From positions 1-64,000 of the forward strand of contig JAIQFE010000028.1 of assembly GCA_020073445.1 (NCBI GenBank): a stretch of DNA of 64,000 nucleotides. The letters run 5' to 3'. The notes under the pieces were generated by a model. The model was not told the DNA's origin. It did no database searches and saw only the letters and a list, made by a program, of their open reading frames with translations. The translations under genes were made by a program, and so were the position numbers. This stretch comes from Terriglobia bacterium (GTDB lineage: Bacteria > Acidobacteriota > Terriglobia > Bryobacterales > Bryobacteraceae). Below, piece after piece: positions 51,005 to 61,600 of this stretch (positions are counted from its first letter, which is position 1; every line of letters starts with the position of its first letter).

Positions 51005-52076
51005 GGACGTTCCAATATTCGTGGGCTATTTTTTGGGGATCGTGACCCTGCGCGATGTGCGCCGCGGCGCGACGGCCGATTTCCATACCCGCATTGCGAT
51101 TTCCCGCCAGCCAGGTGATGTAGCCGGCCAGCATCTGCTCCTCGTCGGGTCCTACATCCAGCCGCAAGCAGGCGTTGGCGGGGATGCGGGCTAAAGCCTC
51201 GCTGGCCGTGAAAACCACCGGCTTGCCGATGCCCATCATCCTGATGGCCATTCCTGAAGTCTCCGCCGCCGACGGATAGCGCAGGTTGACGCACAGATCC
51301 GTGGCCGCTGCGTAGCGCCACAACTCACGCTCGGGCAGGTAGCCTGTACGAATAACATTCGGATGCTGAAGCAGCGGGGCGATCGCATTCTTGAAGGTGC
51401 TGGAGACAAACTCTCCGGAGCCCAGGAGACGCGCATCACCGCCGGATCTTTGAAACGCGCGCAGCACGACGGCCAGGCGCTTGGTCTCGCGCTGGTGCCC
51501 GAAGGTCCCGATGAGGAGCGTCTCCGGCTTGAGGCCCAGAGTTTCGCGGAATCGCGTTGTTTCCTCAGGAGAGGGCAGCGCAGGCGGCTCGAATAGGTGC
51601 GGGATTTCGAAGATCTGCGCGTGCGGCGCATGTTCACGGACTAAAGCTGCCGCGGCGGGATTGTGCACGATGATCGCGCGCGAGGCCATAGCGATGCGTT
51701 TGAGCATCGGTCGTGCGAAGTAGCGCACGTCGGCGCCGGATCGCGCGCGCTGCTCCCACAATTCGCGGCCCAGGTCTCGAGAAGCCTCGCCGTAATTGTA
51801 GACGAACTCCTCCACATACTCTTTCGCGTCGAGCATTCCGAGCAGCAGGTGTTGCAGCACCGCATCATGCAGGACCACGACGCCGGGATGGGTGAGCGCG
51901 CGCCGGTAGATGTCGCGATGCAGGGTGTTGTTGCCGATGTGATAGAGCGCGACATCACACTTTTCTGGAGCGACTTCGACGGCTCCAAAGCTGCGAAGCA
52001 GCGGTAACAACGCGCTACTGTAGTCGGCCACGCCTGTTAGCGCGGGCGGCATGGGCGAGAAGAAACCGACTTTCAT
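50991..52076 (-). CDS. Glycosyltransferase, GT-B fold (GT1/GT4-like)
   Basis: This 361-residue enzyme has an N-terminal domain that begins MKVGFFSPMPPALTGVADYS and a C-terminal nucleotide-sugar domain with LLIGTFGHQRETKRL, LLGSGEF and the E-x7-E-like acceptor region SAAETSGMAIRMMGIGKPVVF. Donor and acceptor are unknown. It overlaps the convergent secretin by 14 bp and shares one base with yggS upstream. Confidence 0.9.
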   Translation of the reverse strand: MKVGFFSPMPPALTGVADYSSALLPLLRSFGAVEVAPEKCDVALYHIGNNTLHRDIYRRALTHPGVVVLHDAVLQHLLLGMLDAKEYVEEFVYNYGEASRDLGRELWEQRARSGADVRYFARPMLKRIAMASRAIIVHNPAAAALVREHAPHAQIFEIPHLFEPPALPSPEETTRFRETLGLKPETLLIGTFGHQRETKRLAVVLRAFQRSGGDARLLGSGEFVSSTFKNAIAPLLQHPNVIRTGYLPERELWRYAAATDLCVNLRYPSAAETSGMAIRMMGIGKPVVFTASEALARIPANACLRLDVGPDEEQMLAGYITWLAGNRNAGMEIGRRAAAHIAQGHDPQKIAHEYWNVLNRG

Positions 52077-52756
52077 TACTCTTGTGCCGAAGCTTTAGGA
52101 CGGGGTCCAAACAGCGCCGTGCCGACGCGGATATGCGTCGCCCCTTCTTCGATCGCTGCTTCTAGGTCGTGCGACATCCCCATGGAGAGCTTCGGGAGCT
52201 GATGGATCCGAGCCAACTCCGCCAGGCGGCGGAAGAAGGGACGGGTGGTTTCGGGATCGGGATTCCAGGGCGGCATGGTCATCAGACCTGTAAGCTTCAG
52301 GTTCGGGCATGCGCGGATCGCGTCCATGAGCCCCGGCAGTTCTTCCGGAGCCGCACCCGCCTTGGTGCCTTCCGGAGAAAGCTTGACCTCGATCATCACT
52401 TCCAGTGGCTTCCCGGCTTCATTCAAACGCCGGGCGAGTTTTTCGGAATCGACCGTTTCGATCGCGTGGAACAGTTCCGTCGCCAAGCGGGTTTTATTCG
52501 ATTGAAGATGGCCGATGAAATGAAACTGTGCGTCGGCCAATCCAGATAGCGCCGGATGCTTTTCGGCGAACTCCTGCACATAGTTTTCGCCGAACACGCG
52601 CAGGCCGAGCGAGTAAGCTTCGCAGATCGCCGCGGCGGGAAATTTCTTGGTGACCGCGACCAGCGTGACCTGATCGCGGGTGCGTCCCGCGCGTCCGACG
52701 GCCGTCTGGATGCGATGTTCGACCTGGTCCATGCGCTCCGCGAGGCTGGTGCTCAT
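52076..52756 (-). CDS. yggS: PLP-binding protein YggS/PLPBP
   Basis: This 226-residue PLP-homeostasis protein has the fold-type III barrel with lysine in VTLVAVTKKFPAAAI, then HFIGHLQSNK and IEVKLSPEGTKAG, and the Gly-rich MGMSHDLEAAIEEGATHIRVGTALFG phosphate site. ATG 52756 is taken as start because it forms an ATGA overlap with the upstream hydrolase; another ATG at 52768 adds four residues. Confidence 0.94.
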   Translation of the reverse strand: MSTSLAERMDQVEHRIQTAVGRAGRTRDQVTLVAVTKKFPAAAICEAYSLGLRVFGENYVQEFAEKHPALSGLADAQFHFIGHLQSNKTRLATELFHAIETVDSEKLARRLNEAGKPLEVMIEVKLSPEGTKAGAAPEELPGLMDAIRACPNLKLTGLMTMPPWNPDPETTRPFFRRLAELARIHQLPKLSMGMSHDLEAAIEEGATHIRVGTALFGPRPKASAQE

Positions 52757-53370
52757 GCTGAAAGCCATCCGGGCATCGACGCGGCAGTCGCTGGCGGCAC
52801 ACCGTGGCCGGCGCCTCCGACCACCTGCAAGCGCGGGGCAACAGGGATCAGCTTGATGGCTTCCCTTAATTCGTCCACCGTGCCGAAAGGATCGCTGGTG
52901 CCGTGTACAAACAGGGCGGGCGTTCGAAGAGCAGGGAAGTGGTCTGTCCGAAGCTGCGCGGGTTTTCCGGGCGGATGCAGCGGATAAGACAGCAGAAGAA
53001 GTCCGTCGGCCGCGCCGGGATCTTCGGCCGCGACCATGCTCGACTGCCGTCCGCCGTAGGATTGTCCCGCGAGGTAAAGGGGAACATCCGGCTCCAGTTG
53101 CCGCAATAGCTTGGCGGCCAGAAGGATGCCGTCACGGTCGCGCTTGCCGGAACCGCCGGGTGCACTCCGCGGGCCTGCTTGGCGGAACGGCAGGTCCCAG
53201 CGCAGCACCAAGTATCCGGCTTCGGAAAATGCTTTGGCCACCGCCACCATCAACGGAGCGTTACAATCGCCTCCCGCTCCGTGGGACAGAAGCATGGCAG
53301 CCGTCACCTTGTCCGGATTATGCAGCCAGCCCCGGACGCCGGGCTGTTCCAACTGGTCAATATTTACCAT
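52753..53370 (-). CDS. Alpha/beta hydrolase (dienelactone-hydrolase-like)
   Basis: This 205-residue enzyme has the nucleophile elbow GQSYGG (in LYLAGQSYGGRQSSM), the acid region LFVHGTSDPFG and the late His VVGGAGHGVPP. The oxyanion segment is LLSHGAGGDCNAPLM. No signal peptide is present, so it is cytoplasmic. The substrate is unknown. It is the first gene of the hydrolase-yggS-glycosyltransferase operon, and starts 37 bp from the divergent threonine dehydratase. Confidence 0.88.
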   Translation of the reverse strand: MVNIDQLEQPGVRGWLHNPDKVTAAMLLSHGAGGDCNAPLMVAVAKAFSEAGYLVLRWDLPFRQAGPRSAPGGSGKRDRDGILLAAKLLRQLEPDVPLYLAGQSYGGRQSSMVAAEDPGAADGLLLLSYPLHPPGKPAQLRTDHFPALRTPALFVHGTSDPFGTVDELREAIKLIPVAPRLQVVGGAGHGVPPATAASMPGWLSA

Positions 53371-53407
53371 TGGGGTTCGCCATATATGCTACGTTTGACC
53401 GCATACC

Positions 53408-54616
53408 ATGGTATCGCTTGGCGACATCCACGCCGCTCGCGAACGCATCCGCGGCGCGATTCGTGAGACTCCCTTGCTGTACTCGGAGATCCTGTCGCGC
53501 GAATCCGGCAATCAGCTTTTTCTGAAGCTCGAAAACTTGAACGTCACCGGTTCCTACAAGGAGCGCGGCGCGTTAAACAAGATTCTCACATTGACCAGCG
53601 AAGAACGGGCCCGCGGGGTGATCACCGCCTCCGCCGGAAATCATGCGCAGGCCGTGGCCTGTCACGCATCGCGGCGCGGGATCCGGGCGCAGATCTGCAT
53701 GCCCGAATACACGCCTCTGGTGAAGGTGACGGCGACGCGCGCCTGGGGCGCCGAAGTGATTCTCTTCGGAGCCAACTACGACGAGGCTCTGGAGGAAGCC
53801 CAGCGGCGCAGCCAGGCGGACAGTCTGGTTTTTCTCCATGCGTTCGACGATCCGGCGGTAATCGCGGGGCAGGGCACAATCGGGCTGGAACTGCTGGAGC
53901 AGCTTCCCGATATGGATGCGGTGGTCGTTCCCGTGGGTGGCGGCGGACTGATCGCGGGTGTCGCTTGCGCGGTCAAGGAAACGCGGCCCGAGGTGCGAAT
54001 CGTCGGGATTCAACCGCAGGCGCTGCCTTCGATGGAAGCCGCGCTGCTCCAGCGCAAGCCGGTGATGTTGCCGGCGGCAGCCACCATCGCCGACGGCATC
54101 GCGGTGCGGCAGGTGGGCGAGCTCACGCTTGAGTTGGCGTCGAAGTACGTCAAGGAAGTCGTGACGGTGGACGATGAAGAGGTGGCTCGCGCGATCCTGC
54201 GGCTTCTGGAAAAACAGAAGATGCTGGCCGAAGGCGCGGGAGCGGTGGGCGTGGCGGCGCTGCTGCACGGGAAGACGACACTGCGCGGAAAGAACGTCGC
54301 CGTGGTCATCAGCGGAGGAAACATCGACGTCATCCTGCTGGCGCACATCATCGAACGGGGCCTGGTGAAGGATGGCCGCCTGGTGCGGCTGAGGATTACT
54401 CTGCCCGATCACCCCGGCGGCCTCGAGCGGCTGACCGAAGTGATCGCGGGCGAGCGCGCGAACATCGTTCAGGTGGTGCACGACCGGGCGTATTTCGGCG
54501 TCGACCTGGGCGATGCCAAGATCGACGTGACGATGGAGACGCGCGGCGCGGATCACTCCGAAGAAATGATGCGGCGGCTGCGCGAAGCCGGGTACGCGTT
54601 CGAACGCGTATTGTAG
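53408..54616 (+). CDS. ilvA: Threonine ammonia-lyase with an ACT regulatory domain
   Basis: This 402-residue fold-type II PLP enzyme has Lys51 in NVTGSYKERGALNK as the PLP anchor, the phosphate loop VGGGGLIAG, and a C-terminal ACT domain (about 325-402, RLRITLPDHPGGLERLTEVIAGERANIVQVVHDR). It deaminates threonine to 2-oxobutyrate, the first step of isoleucine synthesis. The single ACT domain fits the TdcB/short IlvA subtype rather than the two-domain biosynthetic form. Confidence 0.92.
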   Translation: MVSLGDIHAARERIRGAIRETPLLYSEILSRESGNQLFLKLENLNVTGSYKERGALNKILTLTSEERARGVITASAGNHAQAVACHASRRGIRAQICMPEYTPLVKVTATRAWGAEVILFGANYDEALEEAQRRSQADSLVFLHAFDDPAVIAGQGTIGLELLEQLPDMDAVVVPVGGGGLIAGVACAVKETRPEVRIVGIQPQALPSMEAALLQRKPVMLPAAATIADGIAVRQVGELTLELASKYVKEVVTVDDEEVARAILRLLEKQKMLAEGAGAVGVAALLHGKTTLRGKNVAVVISGGNIDVILLAHIIERGLVKDGRLVRLRITLPDHPGGLERLTEVIAGERANIVQVVHDRAYFGVDLGDAKIDVTMETRGADHSEEMMRRLREAGYAFERVL

Positions 54617-54623
54617 CGCCGGT

Positions 54624-56612
54624 TTATGCCGGCCGGCGAATGCCCAGCCGCTTCATCAGGCTGCGCAGCGTGCTGGGGTTCATCTCGAGGATTCGAGCGG
54701 CGCCTTTGGGACCCTCCACTACCCAATTCGTCGAAGCCAGCACGCGTTCGATATGACAGCGTTCTGCATCTTCCAGCGACTGGGAAGGGAGCGACTGCAA
54801 GGAAGCGGCTTCCGCCGAGCCGTGGGCGGCCACCAGATCCAGAGGCGCGTCGAGAACTTCGCCCGGGCTGAGCACCACGGCGCGGGCCAGAAGGTTTTCG
54901 AGCTCCCGGACGTTTCCAGGCCAGTCGTAATCCATCAACTGCCGCATCGTCGCCTCCGAGATGCGATGGACGCGGCGGCCGAACTGCCTCGCCAGGACCT
55001 TGACGAAATGAGTCGCCAGAGCCGGGATATCCTCCCGACGCTCACGAAGGGGCGGAACCTCCACGGGAATCACCAGCAGGCGGTAATAGAGGTCCATGCG
55101 GAAGCGGCCCTCTCGCACGGCCTCCGCCAGGTTGCGGTTGGTGGCAGCGAGGATGCGGACATCCACCTTTACCGTGCGGTTCGATCCCACGGGTTCGAAT
55201 TCCTGCTCCTGGAGCACGCGCAGGATCTTCGACTGGCTCTCCAGCGGCAGCTCGGTGATTTCGTCCAGAAACAGCGTTCCGCCGTGGGCGTGTTCGAAGC
55301 GCCCGATCCGGCGATCGGTCGCACCGGTGAACGCGCCCTTGACGTGGCCGAACAACTCGCTCTCCACAAGCCCTGCGGATATCGCCGCGCAATTGACCTT
55401 CACCAGCGGCCGGTTCCGGCGCGGACTGAGGTTATGAATCGCGCGGGCCACCAGTTCCTTGCCGGTGCCGGTCTCTCCCGTGATCAGCACCGTGGCGGAC
55501 GTTCCCGCCACCAGCCGGATGCGATCCAGCAGCTCGCGGAATTTTGGGCTGCTGCCGATCATCTCGTGGTTGTTGTGGTCCGCTTTGATCTCTTCCAGGA
55601 GATAGGCGTTATCCTGCTCCAGCCGGCCTTTCAGCTCGGTGAGTTCGGCGACATGCTGCTGAAGCTCGGCATTGAGGCGAAGGACTTCGGCTTCCGCCTG
55701 TTTGAGCTCGGTGATGTCGCGCGCCGTGACCCAGGCTCCCGTGTACTTGCCGTTCTCGATGATTCCCTGGCGCGTCATCAGAAGAACACGCCCCTGCATG
55801 GTGCGTTCGACCTGCGAGAATTGCCAGCGCGCGCGGATGCCCGCGAGCGTCCGCTCGACTTGCTCGGGATCGCCACGAGGACTGATCGCTTCCATGCGCG
55901 CGCCGATGAGATCTTGCGCGGTGGCGCGGCCGAACAGCTTGGCAGCCTGCTCGTTGCAGTCGGCGACATAGGCATGCTGGTAAATCAGCTCCAGCTGCTC
56001 TTGTTCGGGCAGATCCAGGGCGATAGGCTGATCCAGTTCCACGCGCAGCACCGCCTCATTGCCGTGGCTGACCAAGGCGCGATAGTGCTGCTCACTGCGG
56101 GCGAGCCCTTCCTCGTAGTTCTTGCGTTCAAGCTCGGACGAGGCCCGGACGGCGAAAATCTGGAGCACGGTTTCGGCCAGCTTGGCGTGTTGCAGGGGCT
56201 GGCGGGTCAGCGCGCAAACCAAGCCCAGGCAGCGCCCGCCGGAATCGATCATGGGAGAACCGACGTAGCCCTCCGCGCCCAATTCGGCCAGCATGAGGTC
56301 CTTCGGAAACATCCGCTGGATGCCGCTGGGGTAAGAGCACAGCTGTTTTTCAACCACGTTGGCGCAAGGCGTGCCGTCCAGGTCGTACTCGAATGCCGGA
56401 GCGTCCTTGCCATCGCTGTAGGCCGCCAGGGTTGCGATCCGGCGTCCTCCCGGCTGCAACTCCCCAACCAATACGAAATCCGCTTTGAGCGCGGCTGCCA
56501 GATGGCGGGCCAGCGAGTGGACGAAGGCTTCTCCGGTTTGTCCGGACACACCCTCCGCGATCTCGAAAAACAGATGCTCGAGCAGGCCGGCGGCTTCGCT
56601 CGGGGCGCTCAT
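54624..56612 (-). CDS. Sigma-54-dependent activator with GAF and PAS sensor domains
   Basis: The protein has 662 residues. The order is a GAF-like domain (about 15-160), a PAS domain (about 170-300), a short coiled coil (about 305-345), an AAA+ core with Walker A GETGTGKE (379-386), the sigma-54 loop GAFTGA (426-431) and Walker B GGTLFLDE (444-451), and a C-terminal Fis-type HTH (about 615-660). The intact GAFTGA shows it should open sigma-54 promoters. It has no receiver domain; the sensors probably respond to a small ligand or redox state. The gene lies 86 bp after a response-regulator gene and may be functionally linked to it. Confidence 0.93.
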   Translation of the reverse strand: MSAPSEAAGLLEHLFFEIAEGVSGQTGEAFVHSLARHLAAALKADFVLVGELQPGGRRIATLAAYSDGKDAPAFEYDLDGTPCANVVEKQLCSYPSGIQRMFPKDLMLAELGAEGYVGSPMIDSGGRCLGLVCALTRQPLQHAKLAETVLQIFAVRASSELERKNYEEGLARSEQHYRALVSHGNEAVLRVELDQPIALDLPEQEQLELIYQHAYVADCNEQAAKLFGRATAQDLIGARMEAISPRGDPEQVERTLAGIRARWQFSQVERTMQGRVLLMTRQGIIENGKYTGAWVTARDITELKQAEAEVLRLNAELQQHVAELTELKGRLEQDNAYLLEEIKADHNNHEMIGSSPKFRELLDRIRLVAGTSATVLITGETGTGKELVARAIHNLSPRRNRPLVKVNCAAISAGLVESELFGHVKGAFTGATDRRIGRFEHAHGGTLFLDEITELPLESQSKILRVLQEQEFEPVGSNRTVKVDVRILAATNRNLAEAVREGRFRMDLYYRLLVIPVEVPPLRERREDIPALATHFVKVLARQFGRRVHRISEATMRQLMDYDWPGNVRELENLLARAVVLSPGEVLDAPLDLVAAHGSAEAASLQSLPSQSLEDAERCHIERVLASTNWVVEGPKGAARILEMNPSTLRSLMKRLGIRRPA

Positions 56613-56697
56613 ATGTGTAGCAGACTCCCCTTCTGCACGGGGACCGTGGGCACAATTGTAGTCGAGCCGGATACCCGGCGCAATCGCTGGTAGCCGT

Positions 56698-57114
56698 TCA
56701 TACGCAGGTTGTGCCGGTCTCGCACCTGCCGCTCTCCTGGACTCCGGGCCACGCGGTCCAGCGCAGCAGAACCAGCCGGAGATTTTCCAACCGGAACGGC
56801 TTGGGCATCAGATCATTCATTCCGGCCGCCATGCACTCGGCGCGATCACGTCCGGCGGTGGTGCCGATGATGGGAGTTTGCTTGCCGTGGAGCATGGTGC
56901 GGATCCGCGCCGTAGCCTCGAAGCCGTCCATCGTGGGCATCTGCCACCCCATCAATACCAAGTCGTATTTGTGGTGCCGAAAACGCTCGACCGCCTCAGC
57001 TCCGTCCTCGACGATCTCCACGGAGCAGGCCAGCCTCTCCAGCATCACTCGGACGGCTTTCGCGCTCACCTCGTCGTCCTCTACTACCAGGACTCGAATT
57101 AGTTCTGTGGACAT
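56698..57114 (-). CDS. CheY-like receiver protein lacking the phospho-acceptor Asp
   Basis: This 138-residue protein is a single receiver domain. The acidic pair is present (VVEDDEVSAK), as are the Thr switch (IGTTAGRD) and the conserved Lys (MPKPF). However, the phosphorylation-site strand reads DLVLMGWQMPTMDG, where the usual Asp of DLVLMDVQMP is Gly56 (codon GGG). It therefore cannot be phosphorylated in the normal way and is probably a pseudo-receiver acting by binding or by another input. It is followed on the same strand by the sigma-54 activator. Confidence 0.88.
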   Translation of the reverse strand: MSTELIRVLVVEDDEVSAKAVRVMLERLACSVEIVEDGAEAVERFRHHKYDLVLMGWQMPTMDGFEATARIRTMLHGKQTPIIGTTAGRDRAECMAAGMNDLMPKPFRLENLRLVLLRWTAWPGVQESGRCETGTTCV

Positions 57115-57184
57115 CGAGCATGACTATGGCACGTGATGGACCATCGCTAAATGATTGAAAAAAAGTTATCACTGGGTCCGTTGG

Positions 57185-57254
57185 CGCGAAATTTCGCGGC
57201 GTCTGGGCCATTTGCCGCGATATTGCGTGGGCTATTTTGGGTGCCGTTTATACT
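57185..57254 (+). promoter_or_regulatory. Perfect 14-bp palindrome and -10 box upstream of uvrB
   Basis: CGCGAAATTTCGCG (57185-57198) is a perfect palindrome about 51 bp before a TATACT box (57249-57254). The uvrB start is at 57285. uvrB is under LexA control in many bacteria; this site is not a known LexA box, but it is a candidate damage-response or other operator. No strong -35 is visible. Confidence 0.45.
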
Positions 57255-57284
57255 TGTAAGCGCAGCCCTGCAAGGAAGAGAAAC

Positions 57285-59266
<1,982 letters not shown>

Positions 59267-59279
<13 letters not shown>

Positions 59280-59614
59280 TTCGGCGGTGGGCCGTATTGC
59301 AGCACCTGGACCTTTTCGAGCGTAACCAGTGCGCTGCCCATCATCGGCTCGATGGCTCCGACGAATCCCTTGATTTTTTCCTCGGTATCGACAATCTCGA
59401 CCACGAACGGCAGGTCTTCGGAGAGGCGCAGGATCTTCGCGGTGTGCAGACGGCTGGAGTGGCCGAAGCCCATGGGTCCGCGGAGCACGGTCGCGCCCCC
59501 GAGGTGCATTTCACGAGCCTTCAGCACCAGCGCTTCGTAGAGAGGCCGCCCCTGCCAGCGGTCGTTTTCGCCCAGGAAAATTCGAAGCAGGACCGCATCT
59601 TTGGGTATATTCAT
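59267..59614 (-). CDS. DUF190-family protein
   Basis: This 115-residue ferredoxin-like protein has the phrases [42 protein letters not shown] and [14 protein letters not shown] typical of DUF190. Its role is unknown; it often accompanies fluoride-channel genes and may bind nucleotides as PII-like relatives do. It is separated from the fluoride channel by one base. Confidence 0.92.
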
Positions 59615-59615
59615 G

Positions 59616-60005
59616 CTACCTTCCGTTCGCAGCTACCGCCGCCATGTGGCCGAGCCATACTCCCAGTAAGCAGAACATGAGCGATCCAAGTACGTAGCCC
59701 GCTGCCTGCGCCCACTCGCCGCCGCGGGCGAGATTCAGCGATTCCAGGCTGAACGAAGAAAACGTAGTGTAGCCCCCGCAGATGCCCACCATCACGAACT
59801 GCCGCGCGGTGGTGCCGACGATGAAGCGGCCATCCGCCGAAGTGAACGTCGCAAAGAAGCCGATGAAGCTGCACCCGACAATATTGACGATCATGGTGCC
59901 CCAGGGAAACGTATCGCTAATGACGCGCGCGGCCCAGCCCTGGCAGGCGTAGCGCGCTACGCCGCCGATCGCACTGCCCAGAGCGATCCAGAGGTAGGTG
60001 ATCAT
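59616..60005 (-). CDS. crcB: Fluoride channel Fluc/CrcB
   Basis: This 129-residue membrane protein has four helices and marks of the Fluc family: GGVARY in helix 1, GTMIVN in helix 2 and the pore segment GGYTTFSSFSLE. Two copies form the dual-topology channel that expels fluoride. It lies in an operon with DUF190 and a dehydrogenase. No fluoride riboswitch fits in the 10 bp upstream. Confidence 0.94.
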   Translation of the reverse strand: MITYLWIALGSAIGGVARYACQGWAARVISDTFPWGTMIVNIVGCSFIGFFATFTSADGRFIVGTTARQFVMVGICGGYTTFSSFSLESLNLARGGEWAQAAGYVLGSLMFCLLGVWLGHMAAVAANGR

Positions 60006-60015
60006 TTTTGGACGC

Positions 60016-60939
60016 TCATTTTGGGACGAGGGAGGGCTTGGATAAAGCGTCCAGGACTTCCTGGTAGGTCTTGGGAAACTCGCCGCCGAACTTGCCTTTA
60101 AGGTCGAGATCCGCTGCCCAGTCCATACGGCGCGCCGTCGCTGCGGCCATCATCGGCTCGATACCCAGCTCTTCGAGCGTACGCGCGACCTCATCCATTT
60201 CACGCGCGCGTCTCTCGCCATGCACGACTACGCGGCCGACCATATAGTCGGCCAGCTTCTTCCAGTCGATGCCCGGGAAGTTTTCAGCGAGCGAAGCGAA
60301 GACGCGCGGCTCGGCCCCGTATTGGCTCGCGCCGAGAACGCATTCGAAAATCAGAGCTTCCAGGCCCTTGTAGATCACGCTGCGGAACATCTTCACCGCG
60401 GCGGCGCGGCCGATCTGGTCGGTGGACACCACGTCCAGCCGCATGCCGTAGGGCGTGAACAGATCCTCGAACTCCGGCGCGGAGGCTCCTCCCAGTAGCA
60501 TCGGCGTTCTATGGAGATGCGGTGGAATAGGACCCATCACCGCAATTTCGACAAAGCGGGCGCCGCTGCGGGTGATGACTTCGCCCACTTTCTCTTTCGT
60601 GCGAGGCGATACCGAATTCAGATCGGCGTAGACGTGGCGCGAAGTGAGATATGGAGCAGTCTGCTTGGCGGCGTCGACCGCCTGATCCGCGGTGACGGCC
60701 GAAACAATCACGTCGGCGGCGGCCGGAAGCGCGGCCGAGAACTCGACCAGAGCCGTCCCGGTTTCGCGTGCCCGCTCCTGAATCTTCTCGCCCAGGCCGG
60801 GGGTGTGCACATGGATGTCGAAGGCGACGGTGCGCTTCACGCCGGCTTCGCGGAGCCCCTTGGCCAGGTGAAAAGCAGCCTCGCCGAAGCCGACGAATCC
60901 AAGGCTTTCGACCCCCACTCCAGTCCTCGATTCCAGCAT
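60016..60939 (-). CDS. NAD(P)-dependent 3-hydroxyacid dehydrogenase-like protein (DUF1932 type)
   Basis: The protein has 307 residues. The Rossmann start is LGFVGFGEAAFHLAKGLREAG, somewhat altered from GxGxxG (GFGEAA), so cofactor binding should be checked. The C-terminal all-helical domain (about 190-290) contains KMFRSVIYKGLEALIFECVLGA of the DUF1932 subtype. It is related to 3-hydroxyisobutyrate and 6-phosphogluconate dehydrogenases, but the substrate is unknown. It is the first gene of the crcB operon. Confidence 0.85.
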   Translation of the reverse strand: MLESRTGVGVESLGFVGFGEAAFHLAKGLREAGVKRTVAFDIHVHTPGLGEKIQERARETGTALVEFSAALPAAADVIVSAVTADQAVDAAKQTAPYLTSRHVYADLNSVSPRTKEKVGEVITRSGARFVEIAVMGPIPPHLHRTPMLLGGASAPEFEDLFTPYGMRLDVVSTDQIGRAAAVKMFRSVIYKGLEALIFECVLGASQYGAEPRVFASLAENFPGIDWKKLADYMVGRVVVHGERRAREMDEVARTLEELGIEPMMAAATARRMDWAADLDLKGKFGGEFPKTYQEVLDALSKPSLVPK

Positions 60940-61053
60940 AGTTCCAAGGTACCGCGCGTGGCCGACGGGGCGCTAGGTGTCATTCGCCGGTAGCGGGCGG
61001 GCATCCGTCGAAGAGCCCGTGAACTTCACATGCGGGTGCCTTAACGTGGACAC

Positions 61054-61497
61054 ATGTACAAAGCAGCCATCGAGATCGCAGCGCCGCCCTCAAAGATTTT
61101 CGAGTTCATGACCGACCCGAAGCACCTCCAGAGCTGGCAGCCGGATGTGGTGGAGGCGAAGCCTCTGCCGCCCGGAGGCTTGCAGGTGGGCGCGCACGTA
61201 GGCGCGACCGTTCAGGAGTATGGCCGCAAGTTCGACGTCGACCTCTTGGTGGCCTCCATGAAGCGCAACGAACACATCGCGTATCGCATGGAGGCGCCGA
61301 CGGCGTCGGCGTACGTTGAATATCAAATCGTGCCGTGGGGACCAAAAACCCTGGTCGTGAGCACAGGCGCGATGCGGCCTAAGGGTTTCCTGCGGTCTCT
61401 GTATCCATTGCTGCAGGGCCTGATCCAGCGAATGGTGCAACGCAAAATGCAGTCGAGGCTGATACTACTGCGCGCCTCGCTCGAAAGCCACGCTTAA
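61054..61497 (+). CDS. SRPBCC-family protein (polyketide-cyclase/START-like)
   Basis: This 147-residue protein has the SRPBCC start MYKAAIEIAAPPSKIFEFMTDPKHLQSWQPDVVEAK and the long C-terminal helix (FLRSLYPLLQGLIQRMVQRKMQSRL) that closes the hydrophobic pocket. It binds a small lipophilic ligand; enzymatic or carrier roles cannot be separated. A family-1 repeat follows its stop. Confidence 0.88.
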   Translation: MYKAAIEIAAPPSKIFEFMTDPKHLQSWQPDVVEAKPLPPGGLQVGAHVGATVQEYGRKFDVDLLVASMKRNEHIAYRMEAPTASAYVEYQIVPWGPKTLVVSTGAMRPKGFLRSLYPLLQGLIQRMVQRKMQSRLILLRASLESHA

Positions 61498-61507
61498 CTG
61501 GACAAAA

Positions 61508-61587
61508 GGGGACAGGCTACTCTGTCCCCTCGCGTAAACTTATGACTTCGCGCACGAGCCTGGGAGTGGACAGAGCTGCCTGTCCCC
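61508..61587. repeat. Twin-hairpin intergenic repeat, family 1, copy D
   Basis: An 80-bp element with a palindrome at each end: GGGACAGGCTACTCTGTCCC within 61508-61529 and GGACAGAGCTGCCTGTCC within 61568-61587. Its reverse complement matches copy A (7498-7576) with about 3 differences. It is located between convergent genes, as is copy A. Confidence 0.85.
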
Positions 61588-61600
61588 TCGCGTGAGGATC

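Noticed and set aside
54753-56693. Long rightward frame (646 codons) antisense to the sigma-54 activator
   Set aside because: High-GC genes commonly leave long antisense frames. The translation is rich in His, Gln and Arg with no domain, and the activator on the other strand is unmistakable.
60006-60015. Fluoride riboswitch before crcB
   Set aside because: Only 10 bp separate crcB from the upstream gene, and no crcB-motif sequence is seen before the operon's first gene.
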